Shown piece by piece: positions 46,996-58,890 of a stretch of DNA of 64,000 bases. The notes under the pieces were generated by a model. That model had not been told where the DNA came from. It ran no database searches and saw only the letters and a list, made by a program, of their open reading frames with translations. The stretch spans positions 1-64,000 of the forward strand of contig JBBELK010001097.1 of NCBI GenBank assembly GCA_037783545.1, read 5' to 3'. Position numbers and translations under genes: made by a program. The DNA is from Henricia sp. BOLD:AAB3569. Taxonomy: Eukaryota; Echinodermata; Asteroidea; Spinulosida; Echinasteridae. Numbering within the stretch: position 1 is the stretch's first letter; each line of letters starts with the position of its first letter.

Positions 46996-47730
46996 GAGTA
47001 ACAGTTAAAAGTTCATGTGTATCAGCAAAGTGCTTACACGTCGCCATTTTTTTCTTTCATCCTTGTTCCCAGTGAAAGTTGTTGATTAATGATTAGTACA
47101 CGTATGCATAGGTTGGCAATGCAACCTTAATGCAACCATAAATATGCGAGCCAACAAAAGACACTTCAGACAAAAATTAGGCCATTTTAACCTTCAGTTA
47201 CTGTTTAACTGGCAATTATTTGACAAAGGTAACAAGCAAGTTTTGTTTGTACTTAGATAAAGTTAATTTATAAGTGGTTTGCACTTAGTTACCAAGTGAT
47301 CACCACAAAACTGAATAATAAGTGGAGCTGTCTCACGGCCAAGTGTTTACTATTGCAAGTAGACGTGCATCTTTATAACATTGGCTTTAATTTATTTTCA
47401 CCAGTTCAGAACTCAGATCCGTAAAGATTGCAATCGCCCATTTTGAGTTACGACCGCGCATGTGCAGAACTAACGCATGTGTACCAAACAAAGGGGACAT
47501 CGTGAAATATCGCGGGATAAATTTTAAAAAACTTGACTGACTGTGACCAGATTTTTTGACATCAATCCAAGTCATGAGCGATCATGACTCGCGACCAAAG
47601 GCTTGTGTGTGAACACATCCTTAGTGTAATATAAAAAAAACATTGCTGTTTTCGTTTTTGATTTTTTTTAAAAATAAACTATTGTGTCCGCAGACGGTTT
47701 TCGGACACATAATTGTTTTTTGGATACAGT
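46996..47730. other. intergenic, no gene seen
   Basis: Apparently unique. Confidence 0.45.
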
Positions 47731-47910
47731 GGTGCCGATTAAATGGTACAAACAGACACAATGGGGCGGATAAAATGGTACAAACGGACAAAATGGTGCG
47801 GACAAAATGGTACAAACGGACACAATGGGGCGGACAAAATGGTACAAACAGACACAATGGTGCAGACATAATGGTACAAACGGACAAGATTGTGCAAAAT
47901 AACGGACACA
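47731..47910 (+). repeat. 32-bp minisatellite
   Basis: About 5 units of GGTACAAACGGACAAAATGG plus TGCGGACAAAAT. The period is exactly 32 (47777 to 47809). Frames on both strands are open but repetitive. Confidence 0.95.
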
Positions 47911-48600
47911 AGGTCCTGTACACATGCGTTATCAACAAACAAAAATTTGGAAACTTACATGTTCTTTGAAACTTAAATATACTTTAAAACTTACATGTAC
48001 TCTGAAGAGAATATTTATCCAGTCTCAAAAGGTGATCTTAAATCAACGTATCTTCATGCACTGTCGTTAATATTTTAAAGAACTTTAACGCTCCCGTGTT
48101 TGATGTGCAAATCCCATTTTCCCAATCCACTAAAAAGACGGCCGATCAACCAGCACCTTTCTCTCCGTCAGTAGCGGTACCAAGCGACTACGCCTGGGTT
48201 GGTTGACAGGGTTCCCGCCGCGGCAAACGACGGTCATAAAGCCCGATTCGGAACCGTCTCGGTGCGTAAATCACTCCCTGGATTTGACACAAATTGCTCG
48301 TGAGTAAACTGAGTTTATGAGGGCGCGTGGACCAAATGAGGATCCCCTTTGCTGCTCTAATGGGGGTAATGGATGAGGGTTGAAATTACTAATGCAGATT
48401 CGGTGTCCGCCTTTAAAACTACATCAACCCAGGCTGCGTATGTTAATTTATAATATTTGTTTCATGCAAACGCTAATTAAAACATTCGAGTATATATGCG
48501 AGTACGACATGCATGCACTGTACCCGGAATGGAAATTTGAAAAATACCCTTCATTTCAGAACGATATTACCAAACAAGTTCTTGATCGAGCCTGCTCAGC
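47911..48600. promoter_or_regulatory. intergenic; candidate control region 48110-48380
   Basis: 48110-48380 is unique and CpG-rich (CCGCCGCGGCAAACGACGGT) and ends in GCTCTAATGGGGGTAATGG with paired TAAT cores. Composition and motif evidence only. Confidence 0.25.
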
Positions 48601-48605
48601 ATGGG

Positions 48606-48670
48606 GCACCCATCGATATATATATATATATATACACTGGATGAAGTATGCAAATATATCGATGGGGGCA
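48606..48670. repeat. (TA)n inside ATCGATGGGG inverted repeat
   Basis: GGCACCCATCGATATATA (48605-) and AATATATCGATGGGGGCACC (48653-) are inverted around a short TA run and CACTGGATGAAGTATGC. The last motif recurs inverted at 49035-49051, just beyond the SINE. Confidence 0.8.
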
Positions 48671-48778
48671 CCAGGTAGGAAAGGAGGCAGTATAACCTTT
48701 AAATAGACATACGACAAACGATAAATAATCACTGGATGACGAAACGACGTCTAAAATTGAAGCCACCGTCCGCCAACT

Positions 48779-49026
48779 AAGGCCCTTTATGCCATCAACT
48801 ATACGGTTTTAGCTTTGACTATACTATATTATCAACTTGAGATGACGAAGAAGGAATTACAGTTTTAGAAGTGGGAGGAAAACCCCCAGAGAAATGCCCC
48901 AGGGGAAAACCCACGCGGTCAAGTAGGGACTGCAAACCCAATCCACATACACGCCCCGGATTCGAACCCGGGACCCCAGAGGTGAAAGGCGAGGAAAGAA
49001 CCCGTACGCCAACCCGACCGCCCCAA
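48779..49026 (-). mobile_element. tRNA-derived SINE, copy 3 (no (GTT)n tail)
   Basis: Matches copies 1 and 2 from AAGGCCCTTTATGCCATC to CCGACCGCCCC. B box GGTTCGAATCC at 48958-48968 (minus). The AAC tail is missing. Confidence 0.88.
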
Positions 49027-49051
49027 CTGCTATTGCATACTTCATCCAGTG

Positions 49052-49695
49052 ATTGTATTCGATGCTGACGACCCAATGACGTCATGCTTTATTTATACAT
49101 GTATGCATTTCTATAGGAGTCTCAGGGAGCCAAGTGTTTGTTGGGCCGCATGGCGTATGTAGTCAGGTTGGACGAATCCTTTCTGGAATGGAATATTTTT
49201 GAGACGCTTGGTGGCAGCAAACAAACTGGTCCTTTTTCGTTGTTTACGTTATATTGAACATGCACACTTCAGCTCAAACGTGACCAATAGAAAAACGTAA
49301 ACAAAGGAAAATGATCAGTTTTTTTGTTGCCACTACGCGTTGCAAGAGTCTCGAATTGATTAGAACCGATTCCAAGATGAAAAATCGGAATCTCAATTCC
49401 CTCTTTGGAGAAAACGATTCTCAATATCTTGTCAATTCCAAAAAGTCCCGGCAATTATCAATAACAATAGATGCTGAAACTACAAAATTCGATGAGTTTG
49501 GCAAGATCAGTTTTGTATCTGGTTTGCGAGATATATCTGTATAATTTCAGTAGCTATTTTTGTTTTAAAAATAGAATCGAAACCGAATGGAATCGTAAAT
49601 CGATTTCAAAAAATGTCAGAGTTGTCCAAGCCTAACGTATAGACAAACTGTGACGTCATGTCTCGGGATAAGTCGGACATTATGGTATTATACAG
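49052..49695. other. intergenic, no gene seen
   Basis: Apparently unique. Confidence 0.45.
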
Positions 49696-49699
49696 AGAG

Positions 49700-50510
49700 A
49701 AAAGCCGATAATAAATTGCTAATAACTCGGTAAATTGGCTACTGGGAATTTTGGAAAACGGCAAATACTTTCCGTTTCATCACCGTGTCTTCTTCCTTAA
49801 GTCACCAAGAAATCCACAATACCTTCATTGATGACTGAGCACCAATGGTTCAAAGTGACCATGTCAGAAACACCTTTGTTAGTACCAGATTATTAATAAG
49901 TTCGTTGATAAAAAAAGATATAATCACTTATTCATACTTAATAATTGGGACAAGCCGGGCAGGGGTTAATTGGGGCGTATCTTAAATGATCTCTGGGAGG
50001 GGTGGTTATCTCATTGAAGGGTTTATCCCTCTGTAGAGCTTGCTAAGCTCACGTGATAGCCAATCCCAATAAGTGAGGAACAACTGCACTACCGTGATTC
50101 GAAACCACGAGTTGGATTCATATAGCTCAATTGGTAGGCCGTCTGCACGTTAAGCAGAAGGTCCGCGGTTCGAATCTTGGTGGAGTCAGGTTGCTTTTCA
50201 CTGTATCCAGATTTCCCAAACTCATGGACATTTTGTCCATAAAAAAGATAAACAGAACAAAAAGACCAATAATCAGTTTAAAATCTTTGCTCTCATTGGA
50301 AACATGAAAGTTATGCTTGAATAAAGGATTTCTATTCTGATTATGCCATCGATGCTCAGTTGTCAATTAAAGTAATCTGGATTCCTGGTGTCGCGAGGAA
50401 GAAGACACGATGATGTAGCGGACAGTGGTTGTCATTTTCCAAAATCCTTAGCAATTACCGAGGTATTAGTATTTTATTTCCGTTTTTTTTTTGTTTTTTG
50501 CTAAGGACAC
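49700..50510. mobile_element. R1 inverted pair with tRNA-like insert
   Basis: The left R1 arm (49700-49935, minus) and right arm (50230-50510, plus) face each other. A tRNA-like segment lies between them. Confidence 0.65.
50112..50190 (+). repeat. tRNA-like sequence (SINE head or pseudo-tRNA)
   Basis: A box TAGCTCAATTGG (50123-50134), a 5-bp anticodon stem TCTGC/GCAGA and B box GGTTCGAATCT (50167-50177) are present. The T stem and acceptor stem do not pair and position 33 is C, so a functional tRNA is unlikely. Confidence 0.65.
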
Positions 50511-51092
50511 CCTGTATATACACAGAAGTGATATCCCTCGGGCCATATGGAATAGCATACATTGATTTGGGACATGTGTCCTACCGATGACGCTATACAC
50601 TCCCAAGACAGCCGACACCCCTTTAATGTCCCCGCTTACAGATACCAAATCAACAATAGTGCTCGTATAACGTCAGCAATATCAACAAATTCATCGATGA
50701 CATTAGCCTGAATATGCAGCGATTATACGGTCATAAACGGCACTGTCAAAAGTGGATGTGTCCGCAGTCCGCTCGGCACGACCATAAAGGCTTATAATTG
50801 GGCATGAAGTGAGCTGTAATGGCGGGCGGTACCATGTCACAAAGCCGATGTATAGAACACAAAATGCGATTGTTTTCTGTGTCTTTGTCAAAAAGGATCC
50901 ACGGTTTGTTGCAAGACGATATTGAATGAACAAACGACCGGTCAAAGTCAAACGGTTAATCTACAGTACTGTTGTGTGCACATCAAAGTAGATTTCTAAA
51001 GGTATTTTGTCTGAAATCAGGGCTGAGGTCACACAAAAAATATTGAAAATAAATATTGAAATATAAATTGGAATAAAAATGTAAAAATATTT
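50511..51092. other. intergenic, no gene seen
   Basis: Apparently unique. Confidence 0.4.
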
Positions 51093-51120
51093 GGGGGGGG
51101 GGGGGGTTGGGGGCGGGGTT
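51093..51120. repeat. poly-G tract
   Basis: G14, then TTGGGGGCGGGG. Confidence 0.9.
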
Positions 51121-51309
51121 GGCGTTTGTCAAAGTTATTGAATAAGACGTTAATCAAAAATTTAAACAAAATTGTTTTAAACCCACCATTTTTGTCACGC
51201 TGAAAACACAATACATGTAGTTGAATGAACAACGTGAAACTACACTTCGAAACAAATAATGTTAATGTTCAATGTGACACGTTATTTTTGGTCCTACTGG
51301 AATACACCA

Positions 51310-51440
51310 AAAAACATTGTACGCAAAAATGTCGTTTGTCGCCCCGTTTTCGGGCCAAATGGCGGCGCCCACACTACAAGTCATCGTATACAACTGTCAT
51401 TCATTTTGAAGTTTGTACCCGCTTTTCAGTGGGTCACATT
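51310..51440 (+). repeat. empty-site relative of the 20.5-21.3 kb repeat
   Basis: TGTACGCAAAAATG...CCCCGTTTTCGGGCC...GCGCCCACACTACAAG continues without a SINE into TTGAAGTTTGTACCCGCTTT. Confidence 0.75.
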
Positions 51441-51535
51441 TCTTGTTCTTTGAATATTAAACATTAATGTTCGAGTCAGTCTTGTGTAGCACAAGGTCTT
51501 TTAGATTTGTTGAATACTTTATTTCCTTTAAACAT

Positions 51536-52064
51536 TTATCACATAAGGGCCGTTCGAGATGCTTACACCGTTTTAACACCAACTTACACCGTAGCGTTTT
51601 TGTTTAGCCATCATGTGATACATGAGTCTGCCCCGGTGGCAGCCACCACTGCTCGAGCGCGCAGGTGGGTCTCTCGTCAGTCTCGTGTAAAGTTCGGCCA
51701 CTTCGGTGTAATGACGTCACCTAGTAACCGCGAGTAGTAAAACATCGCGACGTGAGTACGAAGAAAAACACAGACTTATGGCACAGAATAGGAGGGAATA
51801 GGGCTGTAAATACATTTTGCTTAATCAATAGACGTCTGCTGTGGACTGCGTGGCGCCGGCTTAATTTTTCATCGTCGTGAGTCAAACGATGATAGTGTTT
51901 ATAAAGCCCCACCCGGCAACAACATTTTAACCTGTGTTCCCAGAATTCAAAACGAAACCCCGTGTCGTTCGTTTTGCATCTTTTGGGGGCGTCCCCTGGA
52001 CAAGTGTAAACTCCCTGTTAGTTACACGGTGTAAGCATCTCTAACGCCCCTAATGTGTTATAAT
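51536..52064. mobile_element. TIR element, GATGCTTACACCGT ends
   Basis: The left end CACATAAGGGCCGTTCGAGA, continuing to TGCTTACACCGT, is inverted at the right end (ACGGTGTAAGCATCTCTAAC, then GCCCCTAATGTG). About 530 bp. Internal short frames only. Confidence 0.75.
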
Positions 52065-53010
52065 TAGTAATGTAACAGTCGTCAACACCAGGAACAAAGT
52101 AGTACACGTAATTACATCTTATACACATAATATTCCCGACACTAAAGGAAACTGAAACATGAATTTGGCCCATAAATCGTTGTCTATGACAAAATATAGT
52201 CATGTATCGGCGACCTCACGCCGTTTAACACGAGGAAACAACAACCGAATTTCACGATAATTGTTTTCTTTTCGCAACGTTGGTCCCTTCTCAAGAGCAA
52301 TAAATTATTGTTTATATTTTAAAAGCCTTATTTGCAATGATTGAGTACTATTTCATAGGCTTAACCTTAGGCGGGACTTTGTCTTTGAATCTGAAGACAT
52401 TTTACAAACTTTTAATGTGCTAATACCGAGCAATATCTTGAAAAATGCCATTCTAGGAAATTTAAATCTATGAAAGATTTCCATTTAGACACCACAAAGC
52501 CATTACTAAGGTGTCAAAAATGTTGGAGCTCTTACGGACTTTTTATTAACAGAGACTCAAGAGTACTTTGAGAAAGGTCCTTGATATAATTATTTCATTT
52601 CTTAAAGACAGCTCTATTAGGCTAATCAATTCGGTACTGGAAAAGTACAAGCTTGGTTCGATTGCAATTGTTGGAGAGGCTGAAGCAAATAACATTAATA
52701 ACACTCATGTAGATTAGGACATGCAGGTATTCAGGGAACTTTGAACTCGAAACAATTTGCGGGAAGGTACACAAAAGATGATACACCTACTCACTCCTTG
52801 TGCACACGGAAATGCAGATAGACAAAAGGCCATTTTAAATGTTGTCCAACGCAGTCTGAGTATTTCACACAAAGAAGTATATAACGGAGCAAATGCGTGG
52901 GTTAAGTTACCACGGGTTTATTACTGTGAATTACACATGTATTTTGTGTCTGAGGTGCGAGACAAAATAGGGCCAAAATGTCGAAATAGCCTTTGCGTAT
53001 TTTGCAGGAA
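52065..53010. other. intergenic, no gene seen
   Basis: A 123-codon frame (52757-53128) runs into repeat E and is not a gene. Confidence 0.4.
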
Positions 53011-53014
53011 TACC

Positions 53015-53350
53015 GTCTGGTGTACTGACGTGCTTCCTTTCGCATGCACACTTAGTATCCACTTGACCAGACTAATGTTTTTGTTGCTATGTAGTGCATG
53101 CGGCAAAGGTGACGTACAGAATCAATAATATAGTCATTTTATAAAGCGCTCTTACCCAGATGTATCATGCCATGTTCACTGTAGGAGAGGATGGCGAAAA
53201 GCAACAAGACTGTTATTTGCTACTTAGTAGGCAATGGAGTGCACCAACGTAGCTTGTATGTGACTTTCTAAAGTGCACCTCCAGTTGAAAGTGGAAAACT
53301 CGGGGCGCCGACCATTAGGCAAATGTTATGTGCAAAAGGCTATTTGTTTG
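53015..53350 (+). repeat. dispersed repeat E, copy 2
   Basis: Matches 19265-19560. Confidence 0.75.
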
Positions 53351-53724
53351 AATTGCACATGAATTAATATCAAATTATTGAATTATTGAACAGTTCACTT
53401 GTAAAACTATGAAATGTTTATTTTCTTATATTCAGGGCAGAATTGTGTTTTAAAACACACATGGCATGACACAATTCGGTCACCAGTGCACGGGTATGCC
53501 CCATCGGGCCTCTTACAGTTTATTGGGGGTGCATAGACGGCCACCAGTCTGGTGGCCTAATTGCCAGTCCATATGTGCATATTATTTCAAAACAAGAATT
53601 CGGGAATGAACTACATCCTTGGAAAACCGGGCTTATGTTTATGATGTTTGGTCTTAGACAATAGTCATTAGCTCGGGAGGCTTACATGGCATCATATATT
53701 GCTATAAGACATTCCTTAAAGTTA

Positions 53725-54235
53725 GAACACATCATTGGTAATCTCGAAACTCAGAAATTTCACAGATTTACACAAAGCTTACACAATATAAACATGATGA
53801 CGGTAGAAAATTTCCCCTGAAATGGATTTATCTTAAAGTGCTATAGTTTTTGAGAAATTAGTAAAACAATTATTGTTCGTCTCATGAGACAAAAATTCAC
53901 TTCGCCCCAAAACCATTTCGCCCTGCACCACCCTGAACCACTTCGCCCCAAAAGCCACCTTGCCCCCCAAACCACTTCACCCTTACACCACTTCGTCCGA
54001 ATGCCACTTCGCCCCAAAACACTTCGTGTACAGGCCGTGGTTCAGGGCGAAGAGGTTCGGAGCGAAATGGTTTTGGGGCGAAGTGACCGCTAAGCCTTTT
54101 TTTACTGTTTTCTTAAAAGTTAGACGAAGTACGGAGCTGGTTTTTGCTCAGGTTGGTTTTAATCATTCATATCTTCAATCACACAGAGAGATAAAACCAA
54201 TTGCAACGGTTTACCAATCATGTGTTCTGCCTTTA
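53725..54235 (+). mobile_element. palindromic TTCGCCCC element, copy 2
   Basis: Matches 46480-46995 at both flanks (CATCATTGGTAATCTCGAAA and GTTTACCAATCATGT). The core has a different number and order of units. Confidence 0.85.
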
Positions 54236-54469
54236 ACAAATTGTTATGTACAGTATATGTTGTCAGGTTGTAGGTGGTCCAATCATTTTTTTGGGACCAG
54301 CGCGTCAAACGCTTGTGACGAGTATCAGTGAAAAGCACAGGAAATTATTCTTCGAAGCTGTGTAACAAAAATGTTTATATCCCAACAAGAGCAATTTTTT
54401 ACTTATTTCCGATCCCGATGTGTTTAACAATCATATGAAATACGAGTTCATAACAAGCTGGCAGCGGCC

Positions 54470-54900
54470 CAAATGACATTTAGGGACGATGAACGTGTTA
54501 ACGTGACATCTTCTTACGTGCGTACCGTGCAATACCGCAAGTCAACCGTCAGCGGTTTACGTGACCGAGGGCCCGCTTGATCGTCCGGGTTTCGACGCGA
54601 CCGACGTTGTTTCCTCGCTTTACGGAGAATTTCTTCGGCATTATCGCAGCGAGACGCTAGGGCTGCCAGCCCCGTGCGCCTCGGCATGATGAATGCTCGG
54701 GACTCGGTGCCGGCGCATTAACTTTTAGCGGGAAATATTGTTTAACGATTGCCACTTCGTTTTGGCTCATTATACGCACACACGCGGTGCTCTGAAAATG
54801 ATGACTAATAGCAGCACCGGGAACGCGTGAGGGCGCTGTGCAGCGTCATCACCAATGTGGAAGGTCACTTCGCATTGCGTTCACGTAGTGCATGCAGGGC
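54470..54900. promoter_or_regulatory. candidate control region (unique, CpG-rich)
   Basis: About 400 bp of CpG-rich, non-repetitive DNA between two repeat blocks, 16.5 kb upstream of nkx2-2. Composition only. Confidence 0.3.
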
Positions 54901-54939
54901 GTCATAAGTAAAGAAACCCGAGGTTGTTGTTAATTTCTC

Positions 54940-55395
54940 GACGATTACTGGGAATTTTGGAAACGGCAATTACTATCCGTTTCATCACCGTGTCCTCATT
55001 CTTTTGACACAAAAAAACCCAGAGTGGATGACTGAGCGTGCACCAATGGTTCAAAGCCAGATTATGAATAGGTTTATCGATGAACAATTACCAGAACAAA
55101 TCGACCAATAATCGCTTTAATTATCGTTTACTTAGTGCTCTCATTGAAAACATTATATTTAAATAAAGGATTGTTAAAGTGATTCATAATATCTGGTACA
55201 GAGCCATTTCCGACAGAGTCGCTTTGAACCATTGGTGCTCAGTCATCCATGAAGGTATTCTGGATTTCTTGGTGTCATAGGAAAGAGGCAACTGTGATGA
55301 AATGGATAGTAGTTGCCGTTTTCCAAAATCCTCATCAATTACCGAGTGATATTAGCAATTTAATCTCGGTTTTCTTTTTTTTCTAGAACACCTTC
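54940..55395. mobile_element. R1 foldback element, short spacer
   Basis: The left arm (54940-55110, minus) and right arm (55140-55395, plus) are inverted copies of R1 with about 30 bp between. It ends TTCTAGAACACC. Confidence 0.8.
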
Positions 55396-55559
55396 TAATT
55401 ATTTCGGCAACTTGTAGGCAGTATGGAAAACAAATACATTTTGATATTTCAGCGATTGTACGACCGGTAATCGGTAATAGTGATAACAATTTTTAAAATC
55501 AATCAGAAATTCCTCAGCACGCTATGCAACGTGATTTCACACATACATGTACTATCATT

Positions 55560-55700
55560 TCACAAAAAAATTAATAATAATAATTCCAATTTATATGGCG
55601 CACGTATCCATGTATCCATGCTCAAAGCGCTCTTACATTTATTTATTTTTATTTTATTTTATTTTATTTTTGTATTATTGTTGTGTACTTGTGTCATCAT
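55560..55700. repeat. TAA and ATTTT microsatellites with SINE-tail text
   Basis: TTAATAATAATAATTCC, ATATGGCGCAC, CAAAGCGCTCTTAC, then (TTTTA)n. Confidence 0.7.
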
Positions 55701-55789
55701 ATTAATTTCCAACAAAAGACGTCACCAATGAATACATGTATGCACTTTGTGATTGGTTGTGGCATTTACGAATGATATATTAATTATTA

Positions 55790-56085
55790 ATTATTACCCC
55801 TGGTCATTGAGCTCTTGACAACATTCCATATTTAAGCCTTCCTAGCTCCCTCGGGAGTATGCAGCCTCAGCAACCTGTTAGGTGCTCATGAGCTAATCAA
55901 ACACAACTTGTTTCACTGCCCTCACAGGTACCCATTTGCTCCTGGGTGAAGAGAGGCAACGCGTGATAAAGTGCCTTGCCCAAGGGCACACACCATAGAC
56001 GCGAGCAGGCCTGGTTTCGAACCTACGACCTGAAGATTTTACCAAGGTCTTGGGTACGACTTACTCGCCCGCTCGGCCATGGCAA
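55790..56085 (-). mobile_element. tRNA-Ser/Leu-headed SINE
   Basis: On the minus strand it has A box TGGCCGAGCGGGCG (56066-56079), B box GGTTCGAAACC (56013-56023) and a core GGGCAAGGCACTTTATCACG...CACCCAGGAGCAAATGGGTA. The core is shared with 57026-57325 and with 12701-12885. Confidence 0.85.
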
Positions 56086-56860
56086 AATCACATAACCAGC
56101 GTCTAAAGTATACGGTACACACACAAAATGAAGTCAAAATTGATTTTGGGTTTTTCACATGTTTACATGTATAATAGCCGAGACACCAAAGATTCACAAT
56201 AATGTGTTTATTTTTGCAAACATATTTATTATGAGGAAGAGTATTTTGCAGCGGCATTGCAAAAAAAATAACAGCGTGCACGTTGCATCACCTTTCTCCT
56301 CCCGTCATAACTTCTGTATTAAGTCATATACAGCTACAGGAATAAATTTGGTATAGCAATGGGAAGCCCAATCACTCTTTGAGTTTTTAAGATATATGGG
56401 TCATTTCATGACGGTGTCTCTTGTTGCATCGGAGACTTTTTACCCTATATTTTTGGACTTACAAATGTCATTAGTCAATATAGTACCGCGAAATATCAGC
56501 GGTTGAATGACATACATTAAGAACCTCCATTATTTGTAACAAAACTAGCAACATCAGTCAACTAAATGGAATTTTGTGCAAATGTATTGGTGTTTTTCAA
56601 TAATTTCTTTGAAAAACGTAGTATACAAATTCAGTTGTTACAAATCCCAATTTAGATTACAAATTATTGTTTATGGATCGAGAACTGCATATACTAATTT
56701 CAAATTCAACAAGATCACTTTCAGGGTTGGAGTCAATTGAGATAAATTGGCGTGGGGTCCCTGTTACATCAGTGAGCATCATTTTGTCAAATTTTTCAAA
56801 ATTGCTAAACTCCATCAAGACTGAAGACTCAAAAATTATAACAGAACAGGCAAAGCAACC
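56086..56860. other. intergenic, no gene seen
   Basis: Apparently unique, A+T-rich. Confidence 0.45.
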
Positions 56861-56864
56861 ATAT

Positions 56865-57025
56865 CATGTAATATAAAAATGACTTATTTGCCATTTTGTG
56901 GAAATGAAACCATTGTCGGGGAAATTACCAACCAAATGTGTCTTTTTTTTAATCGTTTGCACCCAATTTTATTATCATTCAACACAAAAACCAAGCATGG
57001 GTTTTCAAGGTTTTCTGAAGTATAG
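56865..57025 (+). repeat. dispersed repeat R2 fragment
   Basis: It carries TTACCAACCAAATGTG...AATCGTTTGCA...CATTCAACACAAAAACC...GGTTTTCTGAAGTAT. A SINE begins at its end. Confidence 0.65.
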
Positions 57026-57325
57026 GTAAGTCGCTTACGAGCCCATATACTGGCTCATACGGCCGGTACTCATCCCCGATTTCTGTGGCATGGAGTGACT
57101 ATAGGAGCATTGCTACTCCTGGATGGATGCCAGTCCATCGCAGGTCTACCCCCAGCAACTAGTTGGGTTCCCCAACCGTATTTGCTGGTACCCATTTATA
57201 CACCTGGGTGGAGAGACAACGTGGAGTGAATAATTATTGTCTTGTCCAAAGACACAACTCGGTGCAATGACCAGGCTTCGAACCATGAACTTCTCGACCG
57301 AAAGTCCGACGCGCTACCATCTATG
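57026..57325 (-). mobile_element. tRNA-headed SINE, GATGCCAGTCCATCGC family, copy 1
   Basis: On the minus strand the head is TGGTAGCGCGTCGGACTTTC, with B box GGTTCGAAGCC (57274-57284). The core reads (plus) GGTACCCATTTATACACCTG...GTCTTGTCCAAAGACACAAC. A copy without the head is at 62218-62452. Confidence 0.88.
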
Positions 57326-57999
57326 TGGCATCTATCGGCAAATGATATTGGTGTAATTCAATTTAAATTGGTGTAATTTGTCGATGCGTCGTGTTATAGG
57401 GCAAATTACAACACACTATGGACTGACGCAACCATTCTTATCATTATTTCATACATTTGAAATAATGTTTGCAATGACGAAATACTGATAATTTGTTTCT
57501 ATTTTATTGGCCATATTTAATTTTAAAAGCAATGGCGAAAATTCTCGTGCGACACACAAGATGAAAACCGACAAGTTTGCTCTGAAAGGAGATAAAGACA
57601 CAAGCAATTATTAGTAAATAAATAAATAATGAAAATGATAAATAGAATGATTAAAACCAAAATTAAGTCCATCACTGATTAACGAAACATTGCAATCAAA
57701 ATCATTTTCACCGAGGGTGAAAATGATTACTAGACATTGTAAAAAATCAGGTATCAAAATTCTTAATATAGACATTGTAAAAGTCCAGTTGAAGTCCAGG
57801 TATCTATTAGTAGGTAAATGGGTCAATGTAATATATGGAAGCTTCTTTTACATTTTTAAAAAGAACAAACAAATAATAGTTCTTGCGCAAAAAAAATGCT
57901 TGGAAAACTTCGAAAAATAATGTCATTTCATCAAACAGTGTACCCCGAGTATAATGTATTCCATCCACTCTGGGACACACCAAGCCGACAAAAACAGCG
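57326..57999. other. intergenic, no gene seen
   Basis: Apparently unique, A+T-rich. Confidence 0.45.
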
Positions 58000-58260
58000 C
58001 AAAAACGTCGACAGATGTACCGGGGATTCCGTCCATTTTGCCCCGTCCGGTGGAGCCCAATTTCCCCTTGGTCGAGTCGCGCGTATAAAACCACGGAACA
58101 GACTTCGCGCGGATCGGGTTACCAAAGATGGAGCCGCGCCGAGGCCTGGACAGCGCGCCAAAGATCCCGCCCGGTTTCCCATTCTCCCGTTAATCGGTTT
58201 AGCTTCGGGGTAACCGAATTTTGGGATGCTCGTTTTTCTCTTTGGCCCCGTTCCTACTTT
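58000..58260 (+). promoter_or_regulatory. CpG-rich segment with TATAAAA; possible promoter
   Basis: CpG-rich unique DNA. GCGCGTATAAAACCACGG puts TATAAAA at 58084-58090. An ATG in good context (AAAGATGG, 58128-58130) follows, but its frame closes after 21 codons. It could be a promoter of a non-coding or spliced transcript, or chance. Confidence 0.25.
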
Positions 58261-58437
58261 TATTGCCTTTTCTTGACACTTGATATTATTTGCGAGACGT
58301 GGGCGATACTTTACCGCGAGCTTTCCATATTTAGCCTTTTTTTAGTCACGTGCCAAAATGAAATGTCCCTTTTAGAATTTAAAGGGTCTTTTCTTGATGG
58401 AACATGCAGTCTGAATGAAAGGAAATTAATATGTTTG

Positions 58438-58756
58438 TTAGAGGACCGTGTTCAGATTTTTCCAGAAAATGGGTTTCATTTTAACTTAAGAATTATATAA
58501 AATGACTTTCCAATGGGAAGAAAACATGCAGGAAATTTGCAATCTCCAATTTGGATGTGGAATTGGAGAAAAGGTTGGTGTAATTACTGTACTGCCTTAT
58601 GGTAGTTTTAACGATATCCTTGAAAATATACGGATTGAGAGCGCGAAATTTCAGAATGGTAATGAGAAAAATATGACAAATGATATGATATCAAAATCTC
58701 AACACCCATGGGAAAAATGGGGTGTTCAAAAATGTGATCTGGACACTTTCCTCTAA
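58438..58756 (+). mobile_element. MITE family TTA(A/G)AGGA, fullest copy
   Basis: The ends TTAGAGGACCGTGTTCAGAT and ATCTGGACACTTTCCTCTAA are imperfectly inverted. The internal text recurs at 8722, 15410, 25717, 31473 (reverse) and 59203. An 84-codon open frame inside is not conserved in the other copies. Confidence 0.8.
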
Positions 58757-58890
58757 TGTTATTTATCCTTATTCCAAAGATCAAATCTGCACTCCACCTG
58801 ATAAAGTTTTGATGCAAATTTTTAATCAACGTAATGGTAGTACATCGCGAATAAAATAACAGACTTATAACCGAAACGATTCATTTCCTG

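Noticed and set aside
47621-47969. Three overlapping repetitive frames
   Set aside because: Produced by the 32-bp minisatellite.
50112-50190. Functional tRNA-Asn (GTT)
   Set aside because: Position 33 is C and the T and acceptor stems do not pair, so it is treated as a SINE head or pseudo-tRNA.
58502-58756. 84-codon frame
   Set aside because: Lies wholly inside a MITE whose other copies do not keep the frame.
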